DNA from: BS750m-G69 sp964441235
Lineage (GTDB): Bacteria > Fidelibacterota > UBA2242
Assembly (NCBI GenBank): GCA_964441235.1
Contig: CAYTUQ010000008.1
Location: forward strand, 1-64,000
Reading direction: 5' to 3'
DNA length: 64,000 nucleotides
How positions within the stretch are numbered: the stretch's first letter is position 1; every line of letters starts with the position of its first letter. The notes under the pieces are model-generated. The model had not been told where the DNA came from. It searched no databases and was given only the letters and a program-made list of their open reading frames with translations. This document shows, in pieces, positions 27,418-34,579 of the stretch. The position numbers and the translations under genes are program-made.

Positions 27418-28044
27418 AATCTACATTCATTTGTTTTTAATCGAATTCCTTAGAATAAATCCTTAGTCGCGAAAGAGTTTATCCGGATTAATATTTGATA
27501 AAAATGTTTAATGAGATATACTGGAAGTATAATTGAATTAAAAATTTCCTCATAGAGTACTTTTAAACTGAATACATTTATTTTAACATTAATACGTCAA
27601 ATTTTTTGCCTCTGAATTTTTAATCAACTTTATTTCAGCAAACTAAAATTTGTATGAACCTCGGTGATAATTAGCGTAATTCGTGTCTATTCATTATTTA
27701 AAACGCTAATAATTTGTTTTATCTATGAGAAAATATTTTACATTATCACCTTAGTAAATTGTACATGCTTTTTAAAATATACATTTCTTATATGAAAGTG
27801 CCTAAAGTTTAAAGTGAACTAAATTGCCTAAAGTTAAGGATTCCAATTAATTATATATATTTTGAAAATATCAACTTTTGTCGATCACGAAGGATTCCTA
27901 TGGAAAGACATCTCTTTCCCATAGGGATCTCTTGAGATGAGATATGCTTCGTTGTCCCGATGCTTCGTGATGAGAGTTATTTGATAGTTATGGAAAACTT
28001 TTGAAATTTGAAAAGCAATAAAATGTTAGAAAAGGGAAATATTA
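27418..28044. other. long non-coding region
   Basis: No gene-like frame seen. It is AT-rich, with an 'AATTCGTGTCT'-type fragment near 27680 and the strong palindromic element at 27884-27971. It must contain the promoter for the Etf/dehydrogenase cluster, but I cannot point to a convincing one. Confidence 0.5.
27884..27971. repeat. nested palindromic element
   Basis: Outer arms ATCACGAAG (27884-27892) and CTTCGTGAT (27963-27971) enclose an inner stem CCTATGGAAAG / CTTTCCCATAGG (27897-27907 / 27914-27925). Word content (AGGATTCC, AGGGATCTC) matches the dispersed short palindrome family. Confidence 0.7.
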
Positions 28045-28179
28045 ATGGAAGATCCTGAGATAGAAGGTATTCAAGAAAAAGATAAAGAGTTAATTGAAAA
28101 GACTCGCTCTAAATTTAAAGAAGTTGAAGATTTAATTGAAGGAATGAAATCAAGATTTCCTGAGAAAATTAAGAAGTAG
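28045..28179 (+). CDS. small charged protein, 44 residues, upstream of etfB
   Basis: A short frame starting at an ATG preceded by AAAAGGGAAA, ending 12 bp before the EtfB start. The product is highly charged and helical (MEDPEIEGIQEKDKELIEKT...), with a heptad-like distribution and no membrane segment. It lies in the same direction and tight spacing as the Etf cluster, so it is likely real and co-transcribed. I recognise no family. It could be a small subunit or a leader peptide. Confidence 0.45.
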   Translation: MEDPEIEGIQEKDKELIEKTRSKFKEVEDLIEGMKSRFPEKIKK

Positions 28180-28191
28180 AAGGAGATTGAG

Positions 28192-28989
28192 TTGAAAATA
28201 ATTGTACCTATTAAGCAAGTACCTGAAACCAGTAATGTTTCGATGGACCCGGAAACGGGCACTATGATTAGGGATGGGGTTGAATCTATCATCAATCCAC
28301 TTGATTTATATGCGATTGAGGAGGCTATTAGACTTAAAGAGAAACACGGTGGCGGGATTCTCGTCATTTCTATGGGACCGGCGAAGGCTGAGATGGCTAT
28401 TAGAGAGGCTATATCTATGGGTTGTGATGATGGAATTCTTCTTTCTAATAAAGAGTTTGCCGGTTCGGATACTTTAGCGACTTCATACGCTTTATCTCAG
28501 GCAATTAAAAAGTTCAATCCGTATGACCTGATTATTTGTGGTGAAAGGGCAACGGATGGAGATACAGGTCAGGTTGGTCCGGGAATCGCTGCCTGGCTGG
28601 ATATTCCTTTTTCCACCTATATAAGTAATATTAAAGAACTGAATGAAAATAGTATGATTGTTCAACGGATGGTTGAAACGGGATATGAAATACTGGAAAT
28701 TGAAACACCGTGCCTATTAACAGTTATTAAAGAGATTAATTATCCAAGATTGCCATCTATGAGAGGGAAGTTGCTGGCAAAAAAGAAGGAAATAAAGACG
28801 TGGGGTCCTGATGATATAGGAGCAAAAAAGGACTATCTCGGTCTGGAAGGTTCTCCCACACGGGTTGTGAAAATTTCTAAACCTAAAGTAAGCCGGGGTG
28901 GCGAAATATTAATGCCTAAAGATGAGACAGAATTGGATAAAGCTGTTGATGGTTTGATTGAGTTTTTACAGAAAAAAAGGATTATTTAA
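28192..28989 (+). CDS. etfB: electron-transfer flavoprotein beta subunit
   Basis: 265 residues. Starts MKIIVPIKQVPETSN (TTG start at 28192 with AAGGAG 7 nt before), followed by 'GVESIINPLDLYAIEEAIRLKE', 'GPAKAEMAIREAISMGCDDGILL' and 'YDLIICGERATDGDTGQVGPGIA', all characteristic of EtfB/FixA. It binds AMP or a second FAD and pairs with the EtfA encoded 12 bp downstream. Followed by an FAD-binding dehydrogenase in the order seen in bifurcating lactate dehydrogenase (EtfB-EtfA-LDH). A bifurcating role is inferred only from gene order. Confidence 0.93.
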   Translation: MKIIVPIKQVPETSNVSMDPETGTMIRDGVESIINPLDLYAIEEAIRLKEKHGGGILVISMGPAKAEMAIREAISMGCDDGILLSNKEFAGSDTLATSYALSQAIKKFNPYDLIICGERATDGDTGQVGPGIAAWLDIPFSTYISNIKELNENSMIVQRMVETGYEILEIETPCLLTVIKEINYPRLPSMRGKLLAKKKEIKTWGPDDIGAKKDYLGLEGSPTRVVKISKPKVSRGGEILMPKDETELDKAVDGLIEFLQKKRII

Positions 28990-29001
28990 GGGGAATAAAA
29001 T

Positions 29002-30000
29002 ATGTTTTATAAAGATGTTTGGATTTTGGGTGAACAGGAAGATGGGAAAATCAAGGTAGTTTCCTATGAGTTATTAAAGCGGGGACGATTTTTAGCAGAT
29101 AAAAGAAATGTTAAACTTGTAGCTGTTATTCTGGGAAAAAGTATAGATAAAGATAATCTTCAGGAGCTTATTTATAGAGGGGCAGACAAAGTTATTGTAA
29201 TAGAAGACCCGTTGCTTGAATATTTTCTACCCGAGCCTTATGCTAATACTGTTGCTTCACTTATTCAAAAATACAATCCTGAGATAATGATTGCCAGTGC
29301 TACTACTACTGGAAGAACAGTTATGCCGGCAATAGCTATCAAGTGTAAAACAGGGCTTACAGCTGACTGTACCGATTTAGATATTGAAGATGAAACTGGG
29401 AATCTTATTCAGACGAGACCTGCTATTGGTGGGAATATTCTTGCTACTATAAAAACTCCGAAGTATAGACCTCAGATGGCAACAGTACGGCCTCATTCAA
29501 ATAAACCTCTGGAGTCGGATAATAGTCGAACCGGTGATATTGTTTATGAGGAAGTTGATAAATCTATTTTGAAAAGCAGGGTAAGGAAGTTAGAGTTTAA
29601 AGTTAACCAGGAGGAGGATGCTAACATCCAGGATGCTGATGTTGTAATTTCCGGTGGCAAAGGTTTGAAGAAGGAAGAGAATTTCCAGATGATACATAAT
29701 ATTGCATCACTGTTAAATGGTGCTGTGGGTGCTTCAAGAGAGGCAGTTGATCTCAAATGGGCAACTTATCCTCATCAGGTTGGGTTGAGCGGGAAAACGG
29801 TTAGTCCGAAATTATATGTGGCGGTTGGTATTTCAGGCTCGGTTCAGCATCTTGCGGGTATTAAAACGTCGGAGAATATTGTAGCAATTAACAACGATCC
29901 TGAAGCACAAATTTTTCAGGTTGCGGATTACGGAATCGTTGCAGATTTATTTGAAGTATTACCAGTTTTAGCAAAAAAATTGGGAGTTTTGAAACAATAG
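29002..30000 (+). CDS. etfA: electron-transfer flavoprotein alpha subunit
   Basis: 332 residues. N-terminal adenine-nucleotide-like domain, then the C-terminal FAD domain beginning near 200 with 'ADVVISGGKGLKKEENFQMI', 'GAVGASREAVDLKW', 'QVGLSGKTVSPKLYVAVGIS', 'GSVQHLAGIKTSENIVAINN' and 'DYGIVADLFEVLP'. These are the canonical FAD-binding motifs. It lacks the N-terminal ferredoxin-like [4Fe-4S] segment found in some clostridial EtfA partners of lactate dehydrogenase. AGGGGAATA precedes the ATG. Works as a heterodimer with the upstream EtfB and probably with the downstream dehydrogenase. Confidence 0.94.
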   Translation: MFYKDVWILGEQEDGKIKVVSYELLKRGRFLADKRNVKLVAVILGKSIDKDNLQELIYRGADKVIVIEDPLLEYFLPEPYANTVASLIQKYNPEIMIASATTTGRTVMPAIAIKCKTGLTADCTDLDIEDETGNLIQTRPAIGGNILATIKTPKYRPQMATVRPHSNKPLESDNSRTGDIVYEEVDKSILKSRVRKLEFKVNQEEDANIQDADVVISGGKGLKKEENFQMIHNIASLLNGAVGASREAVDLKWATYPHQVGLSGKTVSPKLYVAVGISGSVQHLAGIKTSENIVAINNDPEAQIFQVADYGIVADLFEVLPVLAKKLGVLKQ

Positions 30001-30023
30001 AGAAGCAAATAAGGGGTTTTAAA

Positions 30024-31451
30024 GTGTCTGATTATACTTATAGTAAAATAACACCAAAAATAGTTAATGAGCTTAAAGAGATAGTTGGTCCAAAATATGT
30101 GATTTATGGTGATTCCGAGAAATTAGAGCCATATTCGCATGATGAGATAGTAGAGAAGAGTTATGCGAGAATGCCTGAGGTTGTTATCAAGCCTCGAACT
30201 GCTGAAGAAATTTCTCAAGTAATGAAGCTCGCAAATCGTGAGAGGATACCTGTAACACCACGAGGTGCCGGGACTGGATTATCAGGTGGTGCTGTTCCTC
30301 TTTATGGTGGAATTTTATTATCAGTTGAGCGGATGAATGAGATACTTGAGATTGACAGAGAGAATTTAATGGTAGTTGTAGAACCGGGAGTTGTAACGAA
30401 TGAGATTAATGAGAAGATAAAGGAATACGGGTTATTTTTTGCCGGTTATCCGATGAGTGTTGAGAGTTGTTTTATAGGAGGAAATGTAGCAGAGAATGCA
30501 GGTGGAGGAAGAGCAGTTAAATACGGAGTGACGGGACGATATATATTAGGTTTGGAAGTAGTAACACCTGAGGGTGATATTATTAATTTAGGAGGCAAGA
30601 GGGTAAAAGACGTTGTAGGTTATGATTTTATAAAGCTTATGGTTGGTTCTGAGGGTACACTTGGGATATTTACAAAAATTATAATAAAGTTGTTGCCTTT
30701 GCCGACTGAGAAGATAGATTTGCTTGTTCTTTTTAAAGATGTGGAGACAGCAGTACAGATGGTTCCAAAAATAATTAGGAACAGCAAAATAATTCCAACC
30801 TCTGTAGAATTTATGGATAGGTTTTCTATGCAGACTGCATATAAATATCTGAATGAACCCTATCCGCATGAAGAAGCAGGTGCAATGCTTTTAATTGAAA
30901 TTGACGGGAATAATAAGACTCAGTTGGAAGAGGAATATGAGACTATCGGAGAACTCTGTCTTGAAAATGATGCAATAGATGTTCTTGTTGCTGATAATTA
31001 CACAACTCAAGAGAGAGTATGGAAAGTCAGGAAAAATATCCCTGAAGCACTCACTGCTTATTCTTCAGCTAAAAGTTCTGAGGATATAGTTGTTCCCTTA
31101 TCAAATATTCCTAAAATCTTGCCGGAGTTAAAAATAATTGCTGATAAATATAATGTTCTTATTCCATGTTTTGGTCATGCAGGTGATGGAAACATCCATT
31201 CAACGATTGTCAAGAAACCTGAGATGGAAGTCGAAGAATGGAAAGTGACTTTGGAGGAGGTTCGATCAGAAGTTTATAAAAGAGTAGTAGAGCTTGGCGG
31301 CACAATCAGTGGTGAGCATGGTATCGGTCACAAGAGAAAGAAGTATCTTGATATGGTTTTAGAACATGAGATTGTAGAGCTGATGAAAAGAGTAAAACTT
31401 GCTTTTGATCCAAACAATATATTGAATCCGGGCAAGATTTTTGATTTGTAA
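30024..31451 (+). CDS. FAD-binding 2-hydroxyacid (lactate/glycolate) dehydrogenase, GlcD family
   Basis: 475 residues, GTG start at 30024 with AAGGGG before it. PCMH-type FAD domain: 'RIPVTPRGAGTGLSGGAVPLYGGILLS' (about 72-98), 'GYPMSVESCFIGGNVAENAGGGRAVKYG' and 'VGSEGTLGIFTKIIIKLLPLP'. C-terminal FAD-oxidase domain with metal/substrate residues 'CFGHAGDGNIHSTI' and 'SGEHGIGHKRKKYL', ending 'AFDPNNILNPGKIFDL'. This is the GlcD/D-lactate dehydrogenase family. Tight linkage to EtfB-EtfA suggests electrons are passed to Etf rather than to a quinone. Substrate D-lactate is most likely, glycolate or 2-hydroxyglutarate possible. Confidence 0.88.
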   Translation: MSDYTYSKITPKIVNELKEIVGPKYVIYGDSEKLEPYSHDEIVEKSYARMPEVVIKPRTAEEISQVMKLANRERIPVTPRGAGTGLSGGAVPLYGGILLSVERMNEILEIDRENLMVVVEPGVVTNEINEKIKEYGLFFAGYPMSVESCFIGGNVAENAGGGRAVKYGVTGRYILGLEVVTPEGDIINLGGKRVKDVVGYDFIKLMVGSEGTLGIFTKIIIKLLPLPTEKIDLLVLFKDVETAVQMVPKIIRNSKIIPTSVEFMDRFSMQTAYKYLNEPYPHEEAGAMLLIEIDGNNKTQLEEEYETIGELCLENDAIDVLVADNYTTQERVWKVRKNIPEALTAYSSAKSSEDIVVPLSNIPKILPELKIIADKYNVLIPCFGHAGDGNIHSTIVKKPEMEVEEWKVTLEEVRSEVYKRVVELGGTISGEHGIGHKRKKYLDMVLEHEIVELMKRVKLAFDPNNILNPGKIFDL

Positions 31452-31496
31452 AAAGAGAATATTGAACCATAATCAAGAGTAATTTACGTAAATCAA

Positions 31497-31690
31497 ATCC
31501 CAAAGGGATCTCCATGAGACACTCCTGTCCCTAGACGGGTCTCCGTTTGACTATTAATTTGCTCATTGTCATCATTTGTCGTAGACATCTCCACGAGAGA
31601 TTCCCTTTTTGTCGATCTCTGTCTCGTTCCAAAGGAATTCTCCGAAGGAGTCCTTCAGACCTTTGGAAAAGAGACTCCTTTTGGGGCAGT
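31497..31690. repeat. cluster of short palindromic elements
   Basis: Between the convergent dehydrogenase and V-ATPase K genes lie several copies in a row: CCCAAAGGGATCTCC, GTCCCTAGACGGGTCTCCG, GAGAGATTCCC, and a clear hairpin with CCAAAGG (31631-31637) pairing CCTTTGG (31662-31668) around CTCCGAAGGAG. It could double as a bidirectional terminator. Confidence 0.65.
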
Positions 31691-31729
31691 GAATAATACA
31701 GCATAGAGACTTGACTTTAAACTGCTCTA

Positions 31730-32170
31730 TTAAGCTTTTGGAAGTGCTGTTATACAAAATACCATTACAAATAATGCAACTGTTTCAATCACACCGATAA
31801 CCATAATATAATTGCCGAACCCTTTACCTGTTTCAGCGAGAGCATCAGATGCTTTTGCACCGGCTTTTCCCTGCATAAATGCAGAAAGACCTATCGCAAA
31901 ACCGGCAATTAATCCAATAATCACCTGGTATGAATATGATTCAGGAGGCATACTTGCACTCTGTATAGCATTTCTTAATATCATACCATAAATTGTTTGA
32001 GACAGTGGAGCACCAACAAATGCTACAAGTATAAACGGTGCTGCCTTATTTTGAGCAAATGCTTTTTTCCATGCACCGATAGCTGCCATTCCTGCTACAC
32101 CAGTACCTAAAGCTGAACCAATTGCTGATAAAATCAGCGAAAAATTCATGTCACCTAAACCTTCAATCAT
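31730..32170 (-). CDS. ntpK: V-type ATPase subunit K (rotor ring proteolipid)
   Basis: 146 residues, four helices in two hairpins, the duplicated V-type c-subunit. The ion-binding glutamate is E129 in 'VIGVIETVALF'. Positions matching the Na+-coordinating residues of Enterococcus hirae NtpK appear kept: S57-Q58 in 'GAPLSQTIYG' and Q100 in 'SAFMQGKAGAKA'. Start ATG at 32170 has AAGGAG 7 nt upstream; Met8 is less likely. Normally this gene follows subunit I directly; here about 2.4 kb of accessory DNA intervenes, including a partial copy of this gene's own 5' end at 33475-33613. It may depend on a new promoter. Confidence 0.93.
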   Translation of the reverse strand: MIEGLGDMNFSLILSAIGSALGTGVAGMAAIGAWKKAFAQNKAAPFILVAFVGAPLSQTIYGMILRNAIQSASMPPESYSYQVIIGLIAGFAIGLSAFMQGKAGAKASDALAETGKGFGNYIMVIGVIETVALFVMVFCITALPKA

Positions 32171-32198
32171 ATCTCTTCTCCTTTGTATAATGTGTTAA
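32060..32198. repeat. 139-bp direct repeat, copy 1 (start of ntpK)
   Basis: Covers the ntpK ribosome-binding region, start codon and first about 37 codons. It matches 33475-33613 (offset 1415) with about five mismatches. The two copies flank the RhuM/methyltransferase remnant as direct repeats. Confidence 0.88.
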
Positions 32199-32243
32199 TA
32201 GATTTTTGAAAATTTAATGAGTTAAAAACTTCGCAAAACATAA

Positions 32244-33251
32244 TTAAATACTTATAAGATTGGTGATTATCTTAATCAAAATATCTTTTTCCTTCGGGTT
32301 GCTTTCAGCAATCAACAAAGCCAGAGCAATTAGGGCGTTGTCGTTTATTTTCATTTCTCCGTTTTCTCGGTAAAGATAATCGTTCTTGTCTAAAAAATAT
32401 ACAAATAGAAATGAGCCAATACGTTTATTGCCGTCGACAAAAGGATGGTCTTTAATTGTAAAATAAAGCAAATGTGATACCTTGTCTTCTATTGTTGGAT
32501 ATAATTCACTTCGGTTAAATGTTTGATACAATCCTTTGATAATTCCCTCAAATCTTCCATCTGTTTCTTGGCCAAAAAGATTCCTTGCTTCTTTTTTTGC
32601 AATTAATTCTTTTTTAATTTCACTAATAATACGCTTACACATTTCATATTTTAAAACAAATTTTGCTTTCCTGCCTTTTATCTCTTTTAATTTTCTTTTG
32701 TCATATTTTTCCAATAAAGTCAAGGTTTTAGCATAAGTTGAAAGTAAATTTAGAATCTCGCCTGCTTGTCCGGACAATAGTTCCTTTTGCGACTTCTCTT
32801 GCAAAAAAGAAATTGCGGTTTGCAATTCTTTAAGATTTTCTTTCGCCTCCAAAAGCCGTTTCTCATTGATGGTATACCCTTTAACTAAATGTTCTTTTAA
32901 GGTTTCTGTTGCCCAGATGCGAAATTGTGTCGCTCGTTTAGAATTTACCCGATAGCCAACTGAAATAATCGTATCAAGATTATAAAGATTCATTTTTCTG
33001 ATTTTTCCATCAGCGGCAACCTGTTCCAAATTGGAACAGGTTGATTTTTTATTTAATTCACCGGTTTTGTAGATATTATTTATATGTTTGACTATTGCCG
33101 GACGATTAACACCAAAAAGTTTCGCAATTAAATGAGCATCCAGCCAAACCGTTTCTTCTTCTAATTTAACTTGAATTTCCGGTCCTGTTGGTGCTCTGTA
33201 AATAACAATTTTACCTTTGTTTATATTGTTTTCTATACTTTTATTTTTCAT
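32244..33251 (-). CDS. RhuM-family protein with C-terminal Fic/Doc-like domain
   Basis: 335 residues. The N-terminal half (about 18-145) is the RhuM/'virulence protein' domain: 'VWLDAHLIAKLFGVNRPAIVKHI', 'YNLDTIISVGYRVNSKRATQFRIWATETLKEHLVKGY'. The C-terminal region (about 235-330) has a Fic-type motif 'HPFVDGNKRIGSFLFVYFL' (HPFxDGNKR), so AMP-transfer or a related phosphoryl-transfer activity is possible. RhuM proteins are often found inside restriction-modification loci. Its ATG overlaps the stop of a DNA-methyltransferase tail (33241), which supports that origin. Sits inside the V-ATPase operon as a foreign insertion. Confidence 0.85.
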   Translation of the reverse strand: MKNKSIENNINKGKIVIYRAPTGPEIQVKLEEETVWLDAHLIAKLFGVNRPAIVKHINNIYKTGELNKKSTCSNLEQVAADGKIRKMNLYNLDTIISVGYRVNSKRATQFRIWATETLKEHLVKGYTINEKRLLEAKENLKELQTAISFLQEKSQKELLSGQAGEILNLLSTYAKTLTLLEKYDKRKLKEIKGRKAKFVLKYEMCKRIISEIKKELIAKKEARNLFGQETDGRFEGIIKGLYQTFNRSELYPTIEDKVSHLLYFTIKDHPFVDGNKRIGSFLFVYFLDKNDYLYRENGEMKINDNALIALALLIAESNPKEKDILIKIITNLISI

Positions 33252-33564
33252 AGAAATTTTGGTTTAATCTTTTATCTTCCTTACTCACCCCATACTCCTC
33301 ATTATCAATCTCGCTATAATTTACATAGAGATGATTTTTATCCAGACACTTAAGTAAAAATCTCTTTTGGTCATCAATAGATAAATCAGAAAAATCTTTC
33401 TTGCCCGCCGTAGCTTTAGCAAAGGCGGGAGCATTTTCGTCAACTGTCTTTATATCTACCTTATAACTCAAAAACGCTTTTTCCCATGCACCGATAGCTG
33501 CCATTCCTGCTACACCAGTACCTAAAGCTGAACCAATTGCTGATAAAATCAGCGGAAAATTCAT
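33241..33564 (-). pseudogene. chimera: partial ntpK start fused to DNA-methyltransferase C-terminus
   Basis: 107-codon frame. Residues 1-31 copy the start of subunit K (MNFPLILSAIGSALGTG...). The real ntpK start codon and first codons are mutated, so this is a dead copy. From about residue 60 it reads 'LSIDDQKRFLLKCLDKN' and 'LYVNYSEIDNEEYGVSKEDK', which I recognise as the usual C-terminal tail of adenine-specific DNA methyltransferases (Mod-type). Between them lies a palindromic insert encoding AFAKATAGK. The tail overlaps the RhuM start by 11 bp, as in an intact mod-rhuM operon. Remnant of a lost restriction-modification system; no function expected. Confidence 0.65.
33403..33430. repeat. 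small palindrome encoding AFAKATAGK
   Basis: CCCGCC (33404-33409) and GGCGGG (33424-33429) form the stem around TAGCTTTAGCAAA. I recall this GCGGGCAAGGCTTTAGC-like element as widely dispersed in unrelated genomes (peptides such as AFAKATAGK). Seen once here, read through in frame. Confidence 0.5.
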
Positions 33565-33613
33565 GTTACCTAAACCTTCAATAAAATCTCTTCTCCTTTG
33601 TATAATGTGTTAA
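33475..33613. repeat. 139-bp direct repeat, copy 2 (start of ntpK)
   Basis: Second copy of the ntpK 5' region. It lies where the real ntpK would be expected if the operon were intact (downstream of subunit I), but its start codon is lost. Confidence 0.88.
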
Positions 33614-33619
33614 AATTTC

Positions 33620-33708
33620 GCCTGACGTTCCGCGAGTACCCGAAGTTGGCGTCCAACAGGAGACAATTTGGGTGGAGGTGCAAAGCACTGAAACCGGGTA
33701 CTCGTTGT
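33620..33708. other. attC-like imperfect hairpin downstream of a cassette-like gene
   Basis: Starts with GCCTGACGTTC, one base off the attC core GCCTAAC. A 10-bp inverted repeat CGAGTACCCG (33633-33642) / CGGGTACTCG (33695-33704) encloses about 52 bp, and the right end reads GTTGTCATACG. It lies just after the stop of the minus-strand gene at 33723, the place of an attC site in a gene cassette. Suggestive only. Confidence 0.35.
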
Positions 33709-33722
33709 CATACGTAGTGGTG

Positions 33723-34388
33723 CTATATTTGTTCAATATCAATAAATATATCATGAATATATTTCTTAAGTTTATGATGTGATAATCCTAAATAAAGCTC
33801 CATTGTTTTAATCGCACCTTTCCATTCTTCAATTGTCTCAGGCCCGTTTACTGATTTATCTTTTATGAAATAAATAAAAATCAAGTGAGCATCAATTTTG
33901 TTTTTCTCAATTAGAAAATAAAGATGAGCTACCCTGTTAGCATATTGATAAAATGTTTTTGACCAATCTATTTCATTTCTAATATTCAAATACTCTTTTA
34001 CTTCATCAAAACTTTTATTAATCAATTTAAGACTTTGATTAGTTGCTTTACTACTAGGTGAAATCATTTCTGGTATATTAGCCTTTGCTTCGATTAGAAA
34101 AACCGTTTCATTACTTTTTCCGAGAGCGTCCCACTGTGGACCACGGACTGGCCAAAATTGATTGAGAGGAAAAGTTATTTTATCATCTATTTCCAATCTT
34201 TTAAGAAAATCATTATCTCTATATTCTGCGAAATCATCTGATTCTAAAGGAGATTTCCATTCAATATGAGTTGTATTACCTAATCTATCAGAGATTTCTC
34301 TTTGTATAAGATTTGGATTATTGTTAATAAGAAGTTGTAAGTTCTTTAGACTTCCGTGCGAATTTGGATTTTGAATTACTCTAGCCAT
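33723..34388 (-). CDS. hypothetical protein, PD-(D/E)XK nuclease-like
   Basis: 221 residues. No family recognised with certainty. 'FWPVRGPQWDALGKS' followed 13 residues later by 'VFLIEAKANIPEM' gives a D(87)...E(100)-x-K(102) arrangement in strand-like context, the usual core of PD-(D/E)XK nucleases. The C-terminal half is helical and rich in Tyr/Lys. No signal or membrane segment. It sits alone inside the interrupted V-ATPase operon, followed by an attC-like hairpin, which suggests acquisition as a mobile cassette. Could be a restriction-like or DNA-repair nuclease. Confidence 0.6.
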   Translation of the reverse strand: MARVIQNPNSHGSLKNLQLLINNNPNLIQREISDRLGNTTHIEWKSPLESDDFAEYRDNDFLKRLEIDDKITFPLNQFWPVRGPQWDALGKSNETVFLIEAKANIPEMISPSSKATNQSLKLINKSFDEVKEYLNIRNEIDWSKTFYQYANRVAHLYFLIEKNKIDAHLIFIYFIKDKSVNGPETIEEWKGAIKTMELYLGLSHHKLKKYIHDIFIDIEQI

Positions 34389-34411
34389 TTTTTACTCTCT
34401 TATGCGCCATT

Positions 34412-34572
34412 ACACATAACGGCTGTATAAACGAACCTTTCCCAAAGGGATCCTTTCGGATAATTCGTTTATTTTTAGTATACTTGAATGTTCCAATTCC
34501 CGAATAGCCTCTCTTCACGTTTTCCCGCCTCAAAGAGGTCCCTTCGGGAAAGGGATTCCTATGGAACATTCT
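34412..34572. repeat. palindromic repeat cluster between ntpI and the cassette gene
   Basis: Contains CATAACGGCTG, then AACGAA/TTCGTT arms around CCCAAAGGGATCCTTTCGG, and a larger inverted repeat GAATGTTCCA (34486-34495) / TGGAACATTC (34562-34571) enclosing GAGGTCCCTTCGGGAAAGGG. At least two members of the dispersed palindrome family are nested here. Confidence 0.7.
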
Positions 34573-34579
34573 TCACGTT

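Noticed and set aside
31497..31690. CRISPR array
   Set aside because: Repeats here are palindromic variants of unequal spacing, without constant direct repeats or spacers; no cas genes are present. No CRISPR seen elsewhere in the window.
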